Origin: JAFAZI01 sp035501255
GTDB lineage: Bacteria; Actinomycetota; Actinomycetes; JAFAQI01
DNA length: 52,730 nucleotides
Assembly: GCA_035501255.1 (NCBI GenBank)
Contig: DATJWM010000149.1
Coordinates: 1 to 52,730, forward strand
Direction: 5' to 3'
Part shown: piece by piece, positions 9,257 to 17,750 of the stretch
How the letters are laid out: every line of letters starts with the position of its first letter
Numbering within the stretch: the first letter of the stretch is position 1
Position numbers and translations under genes: made by a program
Notes under the pieces: model-generated
The model's database searches: none
Told to the model about the DNA's origin: nothing
Seen by the model: only the letters and a program-made list of their open reading frames with translations

Positions 9257-10669
9257 ATGACGGCGACAACGATCGATCTCGACGGCCAGGCCGCGCGGGG
9301 CCGCGATGTGCCGCTCACCCTGGAAGAGCCCGCGCCGAGGGTGCTCGGGTGGCTCGATCAGGTTGGGCTGTGGGGCAACCTCGGGGTCACGATCCTGGCG
9401 CCGGTCGGCGCGGCGTATGTCCTTCTGGCCTCGCCCACCGGCGAGCGACTCTCCTTCCTGGCGGCCGGTGTCGCGGTGCTCGTGGGGACGCTCATCGGGT
9501 CACTGTTGATCGCCGCCGCTGCCGTGCCGGGCGCCCAGACCGGTGCGCCGTCGATGGTGTTGATGCGTGGGTTGTTCGGCCGGGAGCTGTCCTACCTGCC
9601 CACCACGATCAATGTCGTCCAGCTCTTCGGGTGGACGGTGTTCGAGATCGTCGTCATCGCCTCGGCTGCGCAGCAACTTCTGCCGTGGCACGCGCATCGC
9701 TGGCCCTACGTCATTGCGGCCGGAGTGCTGACAACCGCCATGACGATCCGTCCGCTCGGCGTCGTGCGCATCCTGCGCCGCTACGCCCTCGTCGCCGTGG
9801 CGATCGCCGCGACGTACCTGTTCATCGAGCTGTTGCGTCAGCCCACTCCGTCCCTGACCGAAGGGTCGTGGTCGGGCTTCTGGCTGGCAGCCGACGTCAC
9901 CATCGCAGTCGCGGTGTCGTGGGCGCCGCTCGCGAGCGACTACACCCGGCACTCCAGGTCGGCCCGTGGTGCGTTCGCTGGGGTGTTCGTCGGGTACTCC
10001 TTCACGCAGACTGTGGGCTACCTGCTCGGCCTGACCGCGCTCGCGACGGTGGTTCGCGCGACCGACGCGAATCTTCAGCACGACATGTTCGCGGCGTTCC
10101 TCGCCGTACCCGTAGGCTGGCTGGCGTTCGCGATCCTGGTCCTGCGCGAGCTCGACGAGTCCTTCGCCGACGGCTACTCGGCGGTCGTGTCCCTCCAAAA
10201 CGTCTGGCCGAGGGTGGACCGCCGACTCTTTGCGGTGGCGGTGTGCGGCCTTGCGACCGGGGGAGCGTTGGCGCTGAACATCAACGACTACCTGGACTTT
10301 CTGACGCTGCTGGCGTCGGTGTTGGTGCCACTGGTCGCAGTGTTTCTCGTCGACTACTTCGCCACGAGGCGCCGGCGCGACTGGGACGTCAGCGCCGACG
10401 CGCCGACCCGCGCGATCATGCTCCTCCCGTGGGCGCTCGGTTTCCTCGCCTACCAGCTGATCAACCCGGGGCAGGTCGGCTGGTGGGCGCGGGGGTGGGC
10501 TCGGATCGACACCTGGGTGCACGTCACGCCCCGGCCGTGGATGAGCGCCTCGGTCCTGTCGTTTGCGGTCGCCGCGCTGGCCACCGCGCTGTTGCTGCCG
10601 CTCGCTCGCCGTGCCGGCGTGGCGGGCCGTTCGCTCGAGCCGGACGAGGCGTCAGCCGAGGCGGGTTGA
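9257..10669 (+). CDS. NCS1-family permease, probable thiamine-precursor (hydroxymethylpyrimidine) transporter, CytX-like
   Basis: 470 residues, about 12 transmembrane segments. The N-terminal W-G-N-L-G-V-T-I-L-A-P-V-G-A helix is typical of purine-cytosine permeases (nucleobase:cation symport-1). The substrate call rests on context: the gene starts directly after a TPP riboswitch, and NCS1 permeases under such control (CytX) are assigned to uptake of the thiamine pyrimidine precursor HMP. Known family: NCS1. Inference: substrate HMP or a related pyrimidine rather than cytosine. No thiamine biosynthesis gene is adjacent; the next gene is a glycerophosphodiesterase 64 bp downstream. Confidence 0.85.
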   Translation: MTATTIDLDGQAARGRDVPLTLEEPAPRVLGWLDQVGLWGNLGVTILAPVGAAYVLLASPTGERLSFLAAGVAVLVGTLIGSLLIAAAAVPGAQTGAPSMVLMRGLFGRELSYLPTTINVVQLFGWTVFEIVVIASAAQQLLPWHAHRWPYVIAAGVLTTAMTIRPLGVVRILRRYALVAVAIAATYLFIELLRQPTPSLTEGSWSGFWLAADVTIAVAVSWAPLASDYTRHSRSARGAFAGVFVGYSFTQTVGYLLGLTALATVVRATDANLQHDMFAAFLAVPVGWLAFAILVLRELDESFADGYSAVVSLQNVWPRVDRRLFAVAVCGLATGGALALNINDYLDFLTLLASVLVPLVAVFLVDYFATRRRRDWDVSADAPTRAIMLLPWALGFLAYQLINPGQVGWWARGWARIDTWVHVTPRPWMSASVLSFAVAALATALLLPLARRAGVAGRSLEPDEASAEAG

Positions 10670-10733
10670 GGAAGGTACGCCGACGCCATCGCAGATCCAC
10701 CGCGCGTTCACGCAGCCATGTCACAGTGAACCC

Positions 10734-11567
10734 GTGCGTGCGCGCCCGGACGTGGTTGCCCATCGCGGCGCATCGGCGGAAGTGGCCGAACACACGCTCG
10801 CGGCGTACCGCAGGGCTCTCGACGACGGTGCCGACGGCCTGGAGTGTGACGTCCGGCTGACCCGTGACGGGGTCCTCGTCTGCGTGCACGACCGTCGGGT
10901 CAACCGGACCTCGAACGGTCGCGGCGTGGTGTCGACCCTCGAGCTCGCCGAGCTCGCCGAGCTCGACTTCGGGTCGTGGCACTCCAGGCCGGACCACCCC
11001 GACGAGGCGCCGGACCTCGACCGCACCGCGGTGTTAACCCTGGAGCGGTTGTTGGACGTGGTCGCCTCGCATCCGCGTCCGGTGCGGCTGGCGATCGAGA
11101 CCAAGCATCCGACCCGGTACGCCGGACTGGTCGAAGCGACGCTCGTCGGACTGCTGGAGCGCTTCGGCATGGCGAGCGCGGCGGGCAACGGCAAGGACCG
11201 GGTTCAGGTGATGAGCTTCGCGCCCTCCGGACTGCGCCGGATCCGCCTGCTCGCGCCGGGGCTTCCGACGGTGCATTTGATGCGCCGGGTGCCGTTGCGC
11301 TGCCGGGACGGGTCGGTGTCGGTCAGCGCCACCATCGCCGGACCGTCGCTCGAGGCGGTGAAAGCGTTCCCGTCCTACGTCGAGCGCGCGCATGCGCGCG
11401 GGCACGAGGTCCACGTCTGGACCGTCGACACCACCGCGGACGTCGACGCGATGTGTGCGCTGGGTGTCGATGTGCTCATCACGAATACGCCGGTGACCGT
11501 GTTGGCCCGTCTTGACGAGCTGATGCCTCGGGTCGGCTCGGGTGGCCTCAGATCGGGTCGCGGCTGA
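10734..11567 (+). CDS. Glycerophosphodiester phosphodiesterase
   Basis: 277 residues from GTG 10734; starting further upstream would add a non-conserved arginine-rich tail. GDPD TIM-barrel catalytic features are visible: H10-R11-G, E-H-T (position of the usual E-N-T), E37-x-D39 in L-E-C-D-V-R-L-T-x-D-G, and H52-D. C-terminal V-H-V-W-T-V-D and G-V-D-V-L-I-T-N-T-P are also standard. It hydrolyses glycerophosphodiesters to sn-glycerol 3-phosphate and an alcohol. No signal peptide, so cytoplasmic. The last 20 bp overlap the convergent arginine deiminase gene. Confidence 0.9.
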   Translation: MRARPDVVAHRGASAEVAEHTLAAYRRALDDGADGLECDVRLTRDGVLVCVHDRRVNRTSNGRGVVSTLELAELAELDFGSWHSRPDHPDEAPDLDRTAVLTLERLLDVVASHPRPVRLAIETKHPTRYAGLVEATLVGLLERFGMASAAGNGKDRVQVMSFAPSGLRRIRLLAPGLPTVHLMRRVPLRCRDGSVSVSATIAGPSLEAVKAFPSYVERAHARGHEVHVWTVDTTADVDAMCALGVDVLITNTPVTVLARLDELMPRVGSGGLRSGRG

Positions 11568-12753
11568 TCGGGCAGGACATGCACCGAGGTCCGCCTCGAC
11601 CGCTCCCGAGCTCGCTTCCGCGGATGGCGACGACCTCGATGCCGGCGGCTTCGAGCCGGGCGTTCGTGTTGACGTTGCGCTCATAGGCGACCGCGACCCG
11701 AGGCGCGATCGCGAGGGTGTTGTTGCCGTCGTCCCATTGCTCGCGTTCGGCCGTGACCGGGTCCAGTCCCGTGTCGATCGCCTTCAGTACGCCGATGCCC
11801 ATCGCCTCAGCGGCCGCAGCGAGGAACGGCTTGGGTTCACTCGCGACCGTGCCCCCGCCCTCGCGTTCGGTGACGACGAGCGCGGTGAGCGAGTCGGCGA
11901 CCGCGGGATACATGACGACCGCGTCGACGTCGACCATCGTGCACACGGTGTCGAGGTGCATCGTCGCCCGCTCCTGAGCGATTGGTACGACGAGTACGGT
12001 GTGGGCGACCCCGGAGGCGAACGCGCGCGCGGCGAGGGTCTCGACGCCGGCTCCTCGGGTGCGTTGGCCGACGCCCACGGCGAGCACGCCCGGCGCGAGC
12101 GCGAGCACGTCCCCGCCCTCCAGCCACTCGTCCGTGTGTGAGTAGATGAACGGAGTGCCCTCGAACCGTGGGTGATGACGGTAGATCACGTCGGTCAACC
12201 AGGTTTCGCGCCGGCGCGCCGGCATGCTCGGACTGGTCACCGCGACGTGGTCGCCGACCCACACGGAGGAGTCGCGGGTGAACAGCAGGTTCGGAAGCGG
12301 CGGAACGACGAACTCGTGCGGACCCATCAGGCGGGAGACGACACCGTCACCCGCCTGTAGCTCGTCCTTGGTCAACCCGGCGATCGCGAGATCGGCGAGC
12401 TCGTGGGCGGTGAGGTCACGCAGGTGGGAGGCGACGATCCGCCGTAACTGGTCGCCGAGGCGCTGGTCGGCGAGCATCCGTTGCGTGACGGCCTCGGTGG
12501 CTTCCGGCCGGGTGAGGGCTTGCGCGAGTAGATCCCTGAGGAGCAGGACTTCGACTCCGTGCGAGCGCAAGGCATCGGCGAATTGGTCGTGCTCCTCCTG
12601 CGCCAGTTCCACCCAGGGGATCGCGTCGAAGAGCAGGTCGGCGGAGTTGCGCGGCGTGATGCGGGCGAGTTCGGGGCCGGGTCGATGCAGAAGGACCGTA
12701 CGCAGTCGGCCGACCTCGCTGCGGACCGCGGGTGTGGGGGCGGGAGTGGCCAC
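11548..12753 (-). CDS. arcA: Arginine deiminase
   Basis: 401 residues. It converts L-arginine to citrulline and ammonia, the first step of the ADI pathway. Family motifs are all present: F-T-R-D-S-S-V-W, E-G-G-D-V-L, the H-L-D-T-V-C-T-M-V-D catalytic stretch with His and Asp, W-D-D-G-N-N-T-L, and the terminal G-G-P-R-C-M-S-C-P with nucleophile Cys391. No ornithine carbamoyltransferase, carbamate kinase or arginine/ornithine antiporter lies next to it, so the rest of an ADI pathway, if present, is elsewhere. Its 3' end overlaps the GDPD gene by 20 bp in convergent orientation. Confidence 0.95.
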   Translation of the reverse strand: MATPAPTPAVRSEVGRLRTVLLHRPGPELARITPRNSADLLFDAIPWVELAQEEHDQFADALRSHGVEVLLLRDLLAQALTRPEATEAVTQRMLADQRLGDQLRRIVASHLRDLTAHELADLAIAGLTKDELQAGDGVVSRLMGPHEFVVPPLPNLLFTRDSSVWVGDHVAVTSPSMPARRRETWLTDVIYRHHPRFEGTPFIYSHTDEWLEGGDVLALAPGVLAVGVGQRTRGAGVETLAARAFASGVAHTVLVVPIAQERATMHLDTVCTMVDVDAVVMYPAVADSLTALVVTEREGGGTVASEPKPFLAAAAEAMGIGVLKAIDTGLDPVTAEREQWDDGNNTLAIAPRVAVAYERNVNTNARLEAAGIEVVAIRGSELGSGRGGPRCMSCPISRDPI

Positions 12754-12957
12754 CGGTGCAGCCTAGTTTCGCCTCCGAGCTGACCTCGGGTTGGCCCGAT
12801 CGGAGCACCTGCCGCGCGCGTTTGGCGGTACAGAAGTGCGACCGTCCGTCGCTAGCAGTTGACGCCTGCGGTCGGCATCATGACGACAGGCAGGCGACCG
12901 GAGTCTGCACGAGGGGGATGACGTGATCCCGGCTAGCGCATTCGGGGGACATCGGTC

Positions 12958-13578
12958 GTGCCCAGGCTGATCCTGCGACTCGAACCCCTTGCGCGAGAGG
13001 GGGACGCCGCGGAGCAGGAGGACGTCTCCGAAGAGCCGGCGGATTCCGGGGGGTGGCAGTCGACGTCCACGGCCGTCCGGGAGGCGGTCGCGGCGTCGGC
13101 CGCGACGTCGGGCGAGCCGGCCACCGAGCCGACCACCGAGCCCGCCGCCTCGCGCCGCATCTTTGACCTGGCCGCCGCTGAACGGCTCGCCACGGCCGGC
13201 CCACTCAGTCGGTGGAGCGCGGCGGTCGCCGCCGCGCACGACGCGTGTCTGGTGCTCGACGGCAGCGGCATCGTGGTGAGCGTCGCGGTCGCGGCGGTGG
13301 AGTTACTCGGCTGCGGCGACCGCGCCGTGATCGGTCATCACCTCCTCGGGGCGATCACGCTCATCGACTTCGAGACCGGCGCCACCGATCCGGAGTACGC
13401 CGATCGGATCACCCCGCTTGCGGTGCTCGACGCGCCCGGGCTGGCGCGCAGCATCCTGCGGGTGCGCCACGACGACGGATCGGTCGTGACGCTGGACACC
13501 TCCTCGGCCCCGATCCACGACGTGACCGGGAGCCTGATCGGATCGGTGACGTTTCTCGCTCCGATCCCCTCCCGCTGA
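12958..13578 (+). CDS. PAS-like domain protein of unknown role
   Basis: 206 residues from GTG 12958, with a GGGGGAC ribosome site 8 nt before. Residues 1-70 are a low-complexity acidic/Ala/Thr-rich stretch. Residues about 80-200 look like a single PAS fold: D-A-C-L-V-L-D-G-S-G-I-V-V-S-V-A, V-E-L-L-G-C-G, then R-V-R-H-D-D-G-S-V-V-T-L-D-T-S-S-A-P-I-H-D. There is no kinase, cyclase or DNA-binding output domain, so it is either a stand-alone sensor acting through a partner or an adaptor. The 204-bp region before it (12754-12957) shows no gene and no convincing promoter. Convergent with gdt1, 8 bp apart. Confidence 0.65.
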   Translation: MPRLILRLEPLAREGDAAEQEDVSEEPADSGGWQSTSTAVREAVAASAATSGEPATEPTTEPAASRRIFDLAAAERLATAGPLSRWSAAVAAAHDACLVLDGSGIVVSVAVAAVELLGCGDRAVIGHHLLGAITLIDFETGATDPEYADRITPLAVLDAPGLARSILRVRHDDGSVVTLDTSSAPIHDVTGSLIGSVTFLAPIPSR

Positions 13579-13586
13579 CTTCGTCC

Positions 13587-14213
13587 TTACAGCACGTCCG
13601 CGGCTTGAAGCGCGGTGATGAGCGCGAGGATGGCGAGTGCCGCCGACGCCACCCGGCGGACCCAGGCGAGGGGGACCACCCTCAGTAGCGCCTTGCCGCT
13701 CGTCACCGCGAGGATCGCGACAGCCGTGAGCCCGAGAAATGCCCCGAGGAAGACCGACAGCGGCTCGTGGTACTTCGCGCTGAGCGACACGGTCAGAAGT
13801 TGGGTGAGATCGCCCCATTCGGCGGCGAAGAGTACGAGAAAGCTGGTGAGCATCACCCGGACCGGCGACAGCTGGCCGCGGACGCGCTCGGCCGCCTTGT
13901 CGACGGCCTCGATCTCCTCGGCCTCCTCGGCGTCGGTCCGCGCCGGGTCCCGACCAACGCGGTACATCAGTACTGCCCCGACGGCGAAGATCGCCGCGCT
14001 GATCGACTTGACCAGGGTGCCCGGGAGCAACGAGACGAGACCGCCGGCGAGTACCGCGATCGCCGCCTGGACGGCCAGGCCGGCGCTCGCCCCGACCAGC
14101 ACCGGCACCGCCGCGAATCGGGTCGACAGCACGAGGGTCGCGAAGAACGTCTTGTCGGGTAGTTCTGCCGGGACGATCAGGACGAAGACGGTGGCGACGA
14201 CGGCGAGGTCCAC
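13587..14213 (-). CDS. GDT1/TMEM165 family cation transporter
   Basis: 208 residues from GTG at 14213, which begins 1 nt after the larC stop codon and has an AGGAG site inside the larC end. It has six hydrophobic segments in two repeats with the two family signatures E-L-P-D-K-T-F (variant of E-x-G-D-K-(T/S)) and E-W-G-D-L-T-Q. The charged central loop (about 85-110) is rich in Glu. GDT1 proteins move Mn2+ and/or Ca2+ across membranes; bacterial members such as MneA export Mn2+. The first motif has Pro in place of the Gly, and the second has Leu in place of Lys. Translational coupling to larB-larC suggests a metal-related job, but this is inference. Confidence 0.85.
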   Translation of the reverse strand: MDLAVVATVFVLIVPAELPDKTFFATLVLSTRFAAVPVLVGASAGLAVQAAIAVLAGGLVSLLPGTLVKSISAAIFAVGAVLMYRVGRDPARTDAEEAEEIEAVDKAAERVRGQLSPVRVMLTSFLVLFAAEWGDLTQLLTVSLSAKYHEPLSVFLGAFLGLTAVAILAVTSGKALLRVVPLAWVRRVASAALAILALITALQAADVL

Positions 14214-14214
14214 G

Positions 14215-15405
14215 TCAGCCGAGCTCCTGATGCGCCGCGGCGTTCGCCCTCGCGAGGACGGTCTTGGCGGGAAGGCCAAGCGAGTGTGCCGCGCTGGCAA
14301 CGTCGTCGAACTCCGGCGAGATGTTGACCAGATCGTGGCCGTCGTAAGCGAGTTTCACCCGCACCGACTGTCCGTCGATCACGACCGTGATCCACGATCG
14401 CGTCAGCGCGTGCTTGTCGACCGGCGTCATCCGTACGCCGATGGTGGACGTCTCACGCAGGAGCACCGATCGGACCGCGTCCGTTGCGCTCCGATCGACG
14501 AGCGCGGAGACCGTGTGTGCCGGCCGGCCCTTCTTCATGGTGATCGGCGTCAGCCAGACGTCCACCGCACCGGCCTCGAGCACGCGATCGAGGATGGCCG
14601 GCCATAGTCGCGGGTCGAGGTCATCGACGTTGGCCTCGATCGTGTGCCAACCCTGACCGCTCGCATCGTCGTCCGCGGTGCGGGCGTCGGACCCGATGAC
14701 CAGACGGACGATGTTCGGCCGGTCGTCGAGATCGCGTTGTCCCGCGCCCACGCCGACCCCGGAGATCGCCATGTCCGGCATCGGCCCGCTCGAGGTCGCC
14801 CATTCGGCGAGGACGGCGATCCCTGTCGGGGTGGCAAGCTCCGCGTCGATCGAGGTGCCGAGGGCGCGAAGCGGGGTGTCGGCGAGCAATCCGATGGCCG
14901 CTGGGGTCGGTACCGGAAGCGGGCCGTGATCGTTGGTGACGGTGCCGCCACCGAGCGCGATCGGCGACACGGTCAGCACGTCGAGCGCGAGCTCGTCGAA
15001 CCCGAGGCAAGCGCCGAGCACGTCGACGATCGAGTCGAGCGCTCCGACCTCGTGAAAGTGAACCTCGCTGACGGTGGTGCCGTGCACCGCGGCCTCGACT
15101 GCCGCGAGCCGCCGGAAGATCGCTTCGGCGCGCTCACGCGCTCGCTCCGGAAGGCCGCACCGGGCGACGATCGCGAGCACATCGGTGAGGTCGCGGCGCG
15201 GTTGGTGGTCCGGTGCGAACACGGTGACGGCGGTCGCCGCGAGCCCCTGACGCGTCACCGCCGTCGGGGTCACCGCGACACCGAGGTCCGCGAGATCGGC
15301 CAGCAAGTCGGGCAGTGCAGCGAGAGCGCCGATCTGGTGCAAAGCGCCGAGCAGCATGTCGCCACTCACCCCGGACGAGCAGTCCAGCCAGCCGATCCGG
15401 CTCAC
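14215..15405 (-). CDS. larC: Nickel insertion protein LarC (nickel-pincer cofactor biosynthesis)
   Basis: 396 residues from GTG 15405, which overlaps the larB stop by 4 bp (GTGA). N-terminal W-L-D-C-S-S-G-V-S-G-D-M-L-L-G-A-L, the H-F-H-E-V-G-A-L-D-S-I-V-D motif, and C-terminal A-N-V-D-D-(L/M)-x-P-R and K-K-G-R-P-A-H identify LarC. It inserts nickel into the pyridinium-bisthiocarboxylate cofactor of lactate racemase and other LarA-type enzymes, using CTP. Here it is a single uninterrupted frame; in Lactobacillus plantarum it is made by programmed frameshift from two frames. Neither LarE nor LarA is in the window. Confidence 0.93.
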   Translation of the reverse strand: MSRIGWLDCSSGVSGDMLLGALHQIGALAALPDLLADLADLGVAVTPTAVTRQGLAATAVTVFAPDHQPRRDLTDVLAIVARCGLPERARERAEAIFRRLAAVEAAVHGTTVSEVHFHEVGALDSIVDVLGACLGFDELALDVLTVSPIALGGGTVTNDHGPLPVPTPAAIGLLADTPLRALGTSIDAELATPTGIAVLAEWATSSGPMPDMAISGVGVGAGQRDLDDRPNIVRLVIGSDARTADDDASGQGWHTIEANVDDLDPRLWPAILDRVLEAGAVDVWLTPITMKKGRPAHTVSALVDRSATDAVRSVLLRETSTIGVRMTPVDKHALTRSWITVVIDGQSVRVKLAYDGHDLVNISPEFDDVASAAHSLGLPAKTVLARANAAAHQELG

Positions 15406-16172
15406 CGTCGGGCGCCGACCCGCCGGGCCACCCGAGCCGCGAACACCCCGGCACCGAATCCGTTGTCGATGTTGACGACGGTCACGCCCGGCGCGCACGA
15501 GTTGAGCATTCCCAAAAGCGCGGCCAGGCCGCCGAACGATGCCCCGTAACCGACGCTCGTCGGCACCGCGACGATCGGCGTCCCGACCAGCCCGCCCACC
15601 ACGCTGGGGAGCGCGCCTTCCATCCCCGCGACGACCACGAGGCAGTCGGCATCGGCCAGGCGGCTGCGCTCACCGAGGACCCGATGCAGTCCCGCGACCC
15701 CGGCGTCGCAGATGCGGGACACATTCGTCCCGAACGCCCGGGCGACGAGGGCCGCTTCGGCCGCGACCGGGTCGTCACTCGTGCCGGCGGACACGACCAG
15801 GACCGTGCCGCGCGGGTCGGGCAGGTCCCCGATCACCGCACAGCGCGCGGCGTCCTCGATCGTCGCGGTGGGAAACCGTTCCCGGACGCCGGCCAGCATT
15901 GAGGGGGTCAGGCGGGTGGCGACCGCGGCCCGCCCGCCCGGGGTCGCCCGTAACGCCTCGATCAGGGTCAGCACCTGCTCGTCGGTCTTGCCCTCGGCGT
16001 AGATCACCTCGGGATCGCCGGTGCGGATCCCGCGATGGTGGTCAAGCCGGGCGAAACCGAGGTCGGTGTAGCCGGACAACGGAGCGCCGGACAGCGTCCG
16101 GGCGGCCTCGGCGGCGCTGGTCGCGCCGCTGGCGACCGCCTCCAGCAGGCGGGCGAGCTCCTGGTCGTCCAC
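15402..16172 (-). CDS. larB: LarB, nicotinic acid adenine dinucleotide carboxylase/hydrolase
   Basis: 256 residues from GTG 16172; upstream in-frame codons encode a non-conserved Arg/Ser-rich tail. The C-terminal two thirds are an AIR-carboxylase (PurE-like) fold with S-A-G-T-S-D-D-P-V-A-A-E-A, G-M-E-G-A-L-P-S-V-V-G-G-L and P-T-S-V-G-Y-G-A. The N-terminal part holds the LarB-specific helix and the L-D-H-H-R-x-x-R-x-G-x-P-E-V-I-Y stretch. It carboxylates the pyridinium ring of NaAD and releases AMP, the first step to the nickel-pincer nucleotide. First gene of the larB-larC-gdt1 operon. Confidence 0.92.
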   Translation of the reverse strand: MDDQELARLLEAVASGATSAAEAARTLSGAPLSGYTDLGFARLDHHRGIRTGDPEVIYAEGKTDEQVLTLIEALRATPGGRAAVATRLTPSMLAGVRERFPTATIEDAARCAVIGDLPDPRGTVLVVSAGTSDDPVAAEAALVARAFGTNVSRICDAGVAGLHRVLGERSRLADADCLVVVAGMEGALPSVVGGLVGTPIVAVPTSVGYGASFGGLAALLGMLNSCAPGVTVVNIDNGFGAGVFAARVARRVGARR

Positions 16173-16260
16173 GCCCCCGACAGTAGTGCCCGTCGCTCGC
16201 GCATCCGGGCCTACCCGGTGGCCGCCCATTTCTTTGCCCGGGCCACTACGCTTCGGTTTC

Positions 16261-16761
16261 GTGCTGCCCCTGGACCGACCGCTGCTCGATGAGATCACGC
16301 TCGCAGCGGCGGCCGGCGCGTTCGTGGCGTTGGTGGTGGGCGTGGTCGCGAACCTGCGGGTCGGGCGGTTGCGTAAGGGCTTGTCCCACCTCGACGGTCC
16401 GGAGGGCCAGGAAACCGTCCTCGAGGCGCTGACCCGCGGGCACGCCGAGACTCAGGCTCTTCGCGCCGAGCTCGCGCGCGCCAAGGGCGAGCTGGACATC
16501 GCCCGCTCCGACCTTGCCGACGCGCTGCGCCACGTCGCGGTTGTGCGGTACGACGCGTTCGGCGACATGGGCGGCCGGATGTCGTTCACCGCCGCCCTGC
16601 TCGACGATTCGGGCGACGGGTTGGTCATCACGTCGATCAACGGCCGCACCGAGGCCCGCGCCTATGCCAAGGGGGTCAAGCAGGGCACCAGCGAACAGTC
16701 GCTGTCGCCGGAGGAGACCGAAGCGATCGCGCTCGCCCTCGGCCGCAAGGTGCGGGCGTAG
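16261..16761 (+). CDS. DUF4446 family protein
   Basis: 166 residues from GTG 16261. One N-terminal transmembrane helix (about residues 8-32), a coiled-coil stretch (about 55-95), then the DUF4446 core with V-V-R-Y-D-A-F-G-D-M-G-G-R-M-S-F and G-D-G-L-V-I-T-S-I-N-G-R. Family members are common in actinobacteria and Firmicutes, and their function is unknown. Four bases separate its stop from the pheA start, so the two are cotranscribed. Divergent from larB over 88 bp. Confidence 0.88.
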   Translation: MLPLDRPLLDEITLAAAAGAFVALVVGVVANLRVGRLRKGLSHLDGPEGQETVLEALTRGHAETQALRAELARAKGELDIARSDLADALRHVAVVRYDAFGDMGGRMSFTAALLDDSGDGLVITSINGRTEARAYAKGVKQGTSEQSLSPEETEAIALALGRKVRA

Positions 16762-16765
16762 AACC

Positions 16766-17701
16766 ATGGCTGCCGACTCCCCCCGCTACGCCTATCTCGG
16801 TCCGCGGGGCACCTTCTCCGAGCAGGCGTTGCGTTCGCTTCCCGCCGCCGCGGGGGCCGAGCTCGTCCCCTGCGTGTCGGTGGCGGACGCGTTGGACTCG
16901 GTACGCCGCGACGAAGTGACCGCGGCGCTCGTGCCCTTGGAGAATTCGGTCGAGGGGTCGGTGTCGGAGACCCTCGACGAGCTCGCCGGCGGCACCCCGC
17001 TGCAGATCGTGCAGGAGGTCCAGCTGAGCGTGTCCTTCTCCTTGCTGGTCAGGACGGGAACGACCCTCGCTGACATCGCCACGATCACGACCATCCCGCA
17101 CGCCGAGGCGCAGGTGCGCGGCTGGTTGCGCAGCACCCTGCCGGATGCCCGCTTCATCGCGGCGTCGAGCACGGCCGAGGGCGCGCATGCGGTCGCGGCC
17201 GGTCACGCGGACGCGGCCGTCGCCGCGCCGCTCGCCGCCGAGCAGTACGACCTCGAGATCCTCGCCGACGACATCGCCGACCATACCGGCGCCGTCACCA
17301 GGTTTGTGCTGGTCGCACCGCCCGGACCGCCGCCGCCTCCGACCGGGGCCGACCGGACCAGCCTGGTCGCCTACATCGCCGACGACCATCCCGGCGCGCT
17401 GCTCGAGCTGCTCACCGAGCTCGCCGTGCGGGGGGTCAACCTCACCCGGATCGAGTCCCGGCCAACCGGTGTCGGGCTCGGCCGCTACTGCTTCTCGATC
17501 GACGCGGAGGGCCATATCTCGCTGGCTCGGGTGGCCGAGGCGCTCGCCGCGCTCCGCCGGATCTGCGCCGACGTGCGCTATCTCGGGTCCTATCCCACGG
17601 CAGATGGAAGCGTGCCGAACGAGCGGCGCGGCACGGCCGACGCCGACTTCGTCGACGCGCAGGCCTGGATCGACCGGATCCGGCGGGGCGGCTCCCGGTA
17701 G
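16766..17701 (+). CDS. pheA: Prephenate dehydratase
   Basis: 311 residues from ATG 16766. It makes phenylpyruvate from prephenate in phenylalanine synthesis. The PDT domain (about 7-190) starts Y-A-Y-L-G-P-R-G-T-F-S-E-Q-A, has P-L-E-N-S-V-E-G-S-V and the catalytic T-R-F motif (A-V-T-R-F-V-L-V). An ACT domain (about 210-290) with H-P-G-A-L and I-E-S-R-P-T-G carries the Phe feedback site. No chorismate mutase domain, so this is the stand-alone dehydratase found in mycobacteria and other actinobacteria. A proline run at about 192-196 links the two domains. Confidence 0.95.
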   Translation: MAADSPRYAYLGPRGTFSEQALRSLPAAAGAELVPCVSVADALDSVRRDEVTAALVPLENSVEGSVSETLDELAGGTPLQIVQEVQLSVSFSLLVRTGTTLADIATITTIPHAEAQVRGWLRSTLPDARFIAASSTAEGAHAVAAGHADAAVAAPLAAEQYDLEILADDIADHTGAVTRFVLVAPPGPPPPPTGADRTSLVAYIADDHPGALLELLTELAVRGVNLTRIESRPTGVGLGRYCFSIDAEGHISLARVAEALAALRRICADVRYLGSYPTADGSVPNERRGTADADFVDAQAWIDRIRRGGSR

Positions 17702-17750
17702 CCGGTCGGCCTCCCGTGCCTTCGTTCACGAGGCACTAACCTGGCTCACC

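Noticed and set aside
9257..10669. Cytosine permease CodB
   Set aside because: The family fits, but direct TPP-riboswitch control and no cytosine deaminase neighbour favour a thiamine-precursor role.
12841..12957. A sigma70 promoter before the PAS-like gene (TTGACG near 12859)
   Set aside because: No acceptable -10 hexamer at normal spacing.
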